Below, one piece after another: positions 60,630-64,000 of a DNA stretch of 64,000 bases (position 1 is its first letter; the number at the start of each line of letters is the position of its first letter). The DNA comes from an uncultured Eubacteriales bacterium. GTDB taxonomy: Bacteria > Bacillota > Clostridia > Peptostreptococcales > Anaerovoracaceae. Under the pieces are notes generated by a model. That model saw only the letters and a program-made list of their open reading frames with translations. It was not told the DNA's origin and made no database searches. The translations under genes were made by a program, and so were the position numbers. Location: positions 25,556-89,555 of the forward strand of contig CACYFF010000007.1 in the NCBI GenBank assembly GCA_902773665.1, in the 5' to 3' direction.

Positions 60630-61220
60630 ATGAAAAAACTCACAGCGATCCTGCTGGCCCTCATCCTTGCCTTTACCCTGGGCGCCTGCAGCAAGACGGA
60701 ACAGGCCGGCGAGGCGGAGCAGACCCAGATCCCGGTGGATCCGGATGTCCAGATGGGTAAATTCGACCTGCCGGACATCCGCTTCTTCGACGCGTCGCTT
60801 CTGGACGGCAGCGCCGTAACGGCGGACGAACTGTTCGGGGAATGCGACGTGACCGCCATCAACATCTGGGCCACCTGGTGCCCGCCCTGCCTGGACGAGA
60901 TGGACGAACTGGCGGAATTCGAAAAGACGCTGCCGGACAACGTGCAGCTCCTGCTGTTCTGCGTGGATGCGCCGACCCATACGGAAGAGTGTCAGGCCAT
61001 CCTGGAGGAAGCGGGCTTCGAAGGCCGCTGCATCATCAGTGCAACAGGGGATCTCGCCACGCTGGTGAACGACGTGCAGTACATCCCCACGACGATCTTC
61101 GTCAACAACACGGGAAAGCAGCTGTGCGACTCGCTGGTAGGCGCGCAGCAGGCTCTCGATGCCGCTTATAAAGAACGGATCAACATCGGCCTGAAGGCCG
61201 CCGGCAAGAGCGAACTGTAA
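60630..61220 (+). CDS. TlpA/thioredoxin-like lipoprotein
   Basis: This 196-residue protein has a lipoprotein signal (LAFTLGAC, lipid-modified Cys20) and a thioredoxin-like domain with WATWCPPC (Cys84 and Cys87) and a cis-proline segment YIPTTIF. It probably reduces or shuttles electrons to exported protein disulfides at the outer membrane face. The ATG at 60630 was chosen because the signal peptide begins there and GAAGGGAAA precedes it. It follows the C69 gene by 44 bases and may share its transcript. Confidence 0.87.
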   Translation: MKKLTAILLALILAFTLGACSKTEQAGEAEQTQIPVDPDVQMGKFDLPDIRFFDASLLDGSAVTADELFGECDVTAINIWATWCPPCLDEMDELAEFEKTLPDNVQLLLFCVDAPTHTEECQAILEEAGFEGRCIISATGDLATLVNDVQYIPTTIFVNNTGKQLCDSLVGAQQALDAAYKERINIGLKAAGKSEL

Positions 61221-61235
61221 GAAAAGAAGATCTGA

Positions 61236-61292
61236 TTTCTCATCGTTTTCTCATTTTTCTCCTATGGGGCTTTCATTTTGCCGCGGTATGAT
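61236..61292 (+). promoter_or_regulatory. tandem TTTCTCAT repeats and -10 of the two-component operon
   Basis: TTTCTCAT occurs at 61236-61243 and 61247-61254, eleven bases apart (one helical turn), with TTTCTCCT close behind. TATGAT at 61287-61292 is a likely -10. Direct repeats at one-turn spacing upstream of a promoter are typical binding sites of OmpR-type regulators such as the one encoded in this operon. Confidence 0.55.
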
Positions 61293-61334
61293 GGGACCAT
61301 CAAAAGAGGTATTCATCATACAGGAGGAACGAAC

Positions 61335-62018
61335 ATGGAACCGAGAGAAATGGAAAACCTGGAGAAAGTCGAACAGTTAGTGGAGAAGGCCGGCTGCACC
61401 TACGCAGAGGCGAAGGATGCGCTGGAGTACAGCGACTGGAACCTGCTGGATGCGATCATCCGGCTCGAACATGAAGGCAAGGCCGTAAAATCTTCCGCAG
61501 CCTATAAAGCAGCGGATCCGCAGGAAGCGCCGAAATCCGGCAGCTACGTGGAACCGGAAGTAATCCGCGCAGAGGAAGCGGAGCACATCAAGCCCGACGA
61601 ATTCAAGAAGGAAAGCAGAAGCGGTTACGGCAACGGCAGCTTCGGAGAAGATGCCCGCCACTACGGCCAGCAGGCAGCGGGGGCTGCCAAGGGCTTCTTC
61701 GGCCGGGCCAAAGAGGCGCTGACCCAGAATTACATGACCGTCTTCGGCCGCGCCGGCAATCAGATCCTGCGGCTGCCCATGTGGGTGCTGCTCATCCTGC
61801 TGCTGTGCTGGTTCTGGGGCATCCTCATGATCGCCCTGGTGCTGATGGTCTTCGGCTGCCGCTTCCACTTCGAGGGGAAGGATTTCGGCAAGACCAACGT
61901 CAACAACACCTTCGACCGCTGGTCGGAATATACGTATAACGCAGGCCAGAAGGTAAAGCAGGAATTTACCGCCAAGGAAGAGCCGAAGGCGGAAGAAGAT
62001 CCGAACAGAGAAGAGTAA
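61335..62018 (+). CDS. UBA-like membrane protein of a two-component operon
   Basis: This 227-residue protein has an N-terminal UBA-like three-helix module (about 8-48, EKVEQLVEKAGCTYAEAKDALE), a charged spacer, a second hydrophilic part and one or two membrane helices (about 148-174), with a cytoplasmic acidic tail. It resembles the DUF4342-type proteins found before response-regulator genes in Clostridia. AGGAGG precedes the ATG. It is two bases from the response regulator and may act as an accessory sensor. Function unknown. Confidence 0.78.
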   Translation: MEPREMENLEKVEQLVEKAGCTYAEAKDALEYSDWNLLDAIIRLEHEGKAVKSSAAYKAADPQEAPKSGSYVEPEVIRAEEAEHIKPDEFKKESRSGYGNGSFGEDARHYGQQAAGAAKGFFGRAKEALTQNYMTVFGRAGNQILRLPMWVLLILLLCWFWGILMIALVLMVFGCRFHFEGKDFGKTNVNNTFDRWSEYTYNAGQKVKQEFTAKEEPKAEEDPNREE

Positions 62019-62020
62019 TT

Positions 62021-62707
62021 ATGAAAAGCAACATCCTGATCATCGAAGATGAGGCAAAGATCGCCCGGTTCGTCGAACTGGAGCTGTCCCACGAGGGATA
62101 TGTCTGCGACAAGGCGGAAGACGGACGGAAGGGGCTGGAGATGGCGGAGAGCGGTGCCTACGACCTGGTGCTGCTGGACATCATGCTCCCGGAGCTGAAC
62201 GGCCTGGAGGTGCTCAGGAGGCTGAGAAAGACCAACGACGTTCCCGTGATCGTTTTAACGGCACGGGACGCCGTGATGGATAAGGTGTCGGGCCTGGATA
62301 TGGGGGCGGACGACTACGTGACGAAACCCTTCGCCATCGAAGAACTGCTGGCCCGCATCCGCCTGGCGCTGCGGCGGGGCGGCGCTTCCAAAACGAAGGA
62401 AGATCTGCTCGTCTGCGGATCGCTCTCCCTCTCCGTTCCCCGCCACGAGGTGCGCTGGGACGGTTCGGAGATCGACCTCACCAGCCGGGAATTCTCTCTC
62501 CTGCAGACGCTGCTGGAGAACAAGAACGTCGTGCTGTCCCGGGACAGCCTGCTGGAGAAGGTCTGGGGCTACGACTACATGGGCGAGACGAACGTGGTGG
62601 ACGTATACGTCCGCTACCTGCGGAACAAGATCGCAGCGGCTGGCGGAGAAAATGTGATCCAGACCGTGCGGGGCGTAGGGTACGTCATCCGCGACGAACA
62701 TGAGTAA
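62021..62707 (+). CDS. OmpR-family response regulator
   Basis: It has 228 residues: receiver domain with phosphoacceptor Asp53 (LVLLDIMLPELNG), Thr80 and Lys102, and a winged-helix output domain (about 130-225, ending VRGVGYVIRDE). The paired kinase follows with an eight-base overlap. The tandem repeats upstream of the operon are its probable binding site. The walHIJ-like cluster lies 20 kb away; the regulator is not obviously WalR, as its kinase is short and lacks PAS and HAMP-PAS architecture. Confidence 0.93.
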   Translation: MKSNILIIEDEAKIARFVELELSHEGYVCDKAEDGRKGLEMAESGAYDLVLLDIMLPELNGLEVLRRLRKTNDVPVIVLTARDAVMDKVSGLDMGADDYVTKPFAIEELLARIRLALRRGGASKTKEDLLVCGSLSLSVPRHEVRWDGSEIDLTSREFSLLQTLLENKNVVLSRDSLLEKVWGYDYMGETNVVDVYVRYLRNKIAAAGGENVIQTVRGVGYVIRDEHE

Positions 62708-63872
62708 CACCGAAAACAAAACGAAAGATAAGAGAATAAAGACGGGCTCCATCGCGCTTCGCATCGCTTTGGGGTCCGCGTTGTATCTGCTGCTGGCGTT
62801 TCTGGTGGTGGACATCGCCGTCATGATCGTGGAGGCCTGGCCCCAGATCGAGACGGGGGCAGACCCCGCAGCAGTGCTGCGAAGCGCGTTTTCCGCCTGC
62901 AAAGACGTCGTTACGAGCCGCCGGTTCGACATCGTGCTGCAGATCGAGGGGGTCATCGTTTTGCTCCGGCTCATCCTGGATCTGCTGCGGATCCGGAAGC
63001 AGTTGAAGCCCCTGGACGAGATGGCCAGGGCCGCCATGGACCTGAGCAATATCGACGTATCGATCGATGACCGCTTCCAAAAGCTCGAGAGCGCCATCGA
63101 CCGCCTGAGCCCGGCGGAGGAAGATGCGGCGCTCGCGACGGGGGACGCGGAGCTGGAAGGGCTGGAGAGCGCCGTCAACAAGCTGGTGGAGCGCATGCGC
63201 GACGCCTACCGGCAGCAGGCCCGCTTCGTGTCGGACGCTTCCCACGAGCTGCGTACGCCGATCGCGGTCATCAAGGGCTACGCGGACATGTTAGACCGCT
63301 GGGGCAAGGAGGATGAGGCCATCCTGGAGGAGTCCATCCAGGCGATCAAGACTGAGAGTGACGCCATGCAGCACCTGGTGGAACAGCTGCTGTTCCTGGC
63401 CCGGGGCGATTCCGGCAGAACGCCGGTGGAGCGGACGGATTTCAGCCTGACAGATATGATGAAAGAGGCTTGCAGTGAATCCGCCATGATCGACGAGACG
63501 CACACGTACCGTTTGCAGGCGGAGGAAGGCGTAAACGCCTACGGCGATGCTTCGCTGCTGAAGCAGACCGTGCGCATCCTGACGGAGAACGCCAAGAAGT
63601 ACTCTCCGGAGGGCAGCGAGATCGTGCTGGGGACTAAATATAAGGACGGCAGGCCCTGCTTCTGGGTGGAAGACCGGGGCATCGGTATGGACAGCGACGC
63701 GCAGACCCACATGTTCGAGCGCTTTTACCGGGCGGACGATTCCCGGGCGCGCCAGACCGGCGGATCCGGACTGGGCCTTGCTATCGCGAAATGGATCGTG
63801 GACCGGCACGGCGGGCGCTTCGAGGTCGTGTCGCGCACCGGTATCGGCACCCGCATCTCGGTGATCCTGTAG
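62700..63872 (+). CDS. sensor histidine kinase
   Basis: It has 390 residues: two membrane helices (about 22-46 and 80-97) with a short external loop, a HAMP-like linker, HisKA with His182 (FVSDASHELRTP), and an ATPase domain with the N box (NAKKYS), DRGIGMD and GGSGLGLAIAKWIVDRHGG. It should autophosphorylate and pass phosphate to the preceding regulator. The small external loop suggests it senses the membrane or a partner such as the UBA-like protein. It is the last gene of the window. Confidence 0.93.
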   Translation: MSNTENKTKDKRIKTGSIALRIALGSALYLLLAFLVVDIAVMIVEAWPQIETGADPAAVLRSAFSACKDVVTSRRFDIVLQIEGVIVLLRLILDLLRIRKQLKPLDEMARAAMDLSNIDVSIDDRFQKLESAIDRLSPAEEDAALATGDAELEGLESAVNKLVERMRDAYRQQARFVSDASHELRTPIAVIKGYADMLDRWGKEDEAILEESIQAIKTESDAMQHLVEQLLFLARGDSGRTPVERTDFSLTDMMKEACSESAMIDETHTYRLQAEEGVNAYGDASLLKQTVRILTENAKKYSPEGSEIVLGTKYKDGRPCFWVEDRGIGMDSDAQTHMFERFYRADDSRARQTGGSGLGLAIAKWIVDRHGGRFEVVSRTGIGTRISVIL

Positions 63873-63902
63873 AAAATAAAAATAACACAGGGGGACAGGT
63901 AT

Positions 63903-64000
63903 TGAACTGCTACCCGTCAAGTGGACAGTGAAAAATCATAAGATTTTCGCAGCCAGCAACAGCAATGTTGTTGGCTGTTTTTATGCAGCCGGACTACCCC
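63903..64000 (+). mobile_element. possible end of an IS3-type element (cut by window edge)
   Basis: TGAACTGCTACCCGTCAAG at about 63903, followed by TGGACAGT, resembles terminal inverted repeats of IS3/IS150-type elements. A strong hairpin CAGCCAGCAACA ... TGTTGTTGGCTG with TTTTT follows, which could also end the kinase operon. No transposase is visible in the window. Confidence 0.33.

Noticed and set aside
62021..63872. The two-component pair as WalR-WalK
   Set aside because: The kinase has only a very short external loop and no PAS domain, and the operon is 20 kb from the yycH-like cluster with a different first gene.

Overview
The window suggests an anaerobic, amino-acid-fermenting member of the Clostridia (Bacillota). 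The base composition looks rather GC-rich by eye. It carries a replication-origin neighbourhood, Firmicutes-type regulation (sigma-A promoters, strong AGGAGG ribosome sites, parS palindromes), a YycH/YycI/YycJ-like cluster and a complete oxidative ornithine-fermentation operon. Genes left of about 17.5 kb read mostly leftwards and genes right of about 17.9 kb read mostly rightwards, as expected around oriC.

Left arm (1-17.5 kb): a leftward operon of a sugar nucleotidyltransferase, three tandem M42 aminopeptidases and a LysR regulator (cut by the window edge); a PAP2 phosphatase; cysK behind a cysteine-rich leader peptide and attenuator; a pyridoxal-kinase-like gene; an alpha/beta hydrolase coupled to an internally deleted B3/B4-domain gene; a GNAT acetyltransferase; a DUF2148 protein; an RCC1/SLH surface protein; and the operon gyrB-gyrA-trpS. 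GGGGACGG-type palindromes are scattered from 7.5 to 12.1 kb.

Origin (17.5-24.1 kb): gyrB and dnaA diverge around an AT-rich region with DnaA boxes. A second box cluster with DnaA-trio-like triplets lies between dnaA and dnaN, so oriC looks bipartite. dnaN, recF, rpmH, rnpA, yidD, yidC and jag follow. Compared with Bacillus subtilis, gyrBA and the rpmH cluster have exchanged sides.

Right arm I (24.1-39 kb): a lipoprotein, mnmE and a GntR regulator read backwards; GntR-type operators precede a diaminopropionate ammonia-lyase gene; then an M20 amidohydrolase, pepT, a GyrI-like protein, a wrecked alanine racemase gene, an FMN reductase, a guanidinium exporter with a riboswitch-like leader, parA-parB with three parS sites, and mnmG-rsmG-RNase H.

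Right arm II (39-45.8 kb): a yycH/yycI/yycJ-htrA-rlmH cluster without adjacent walRK but preceded by a perfect WalR-type box, then phzF and an ArsR regulator.

Right arm III (45.8-56 kb): a sigma-54 activator, a canonical -24/-12 promoter and ord-ortA-ortB-oraS-oraE-reactivase-orr. Together these convert L-ornithine through D-ornithine, 2,4-diaminopentanoate and 2-amino-4-oxopentanoate to acetyl-CoA and D-alanine. The end of the window has a second RCC1/SLH protein, LtrA, a C69 dipeptidase, a thioredoxin-like lipoprotein, and a UBA-like membrane protein with a two-component system.

The observations I rate highest are the cysteine leader peptide of cysK, the sigma-54/inverted-repeat control of the ornithine operon, loss of alr beside a D-alanine-producing pathway, a three-copy palindromic repeat whose arms change sequence but stay complementary, and the WalR box on a walRK-less cluster. 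No search or folding program was run; family calls rest on recognised motifs.
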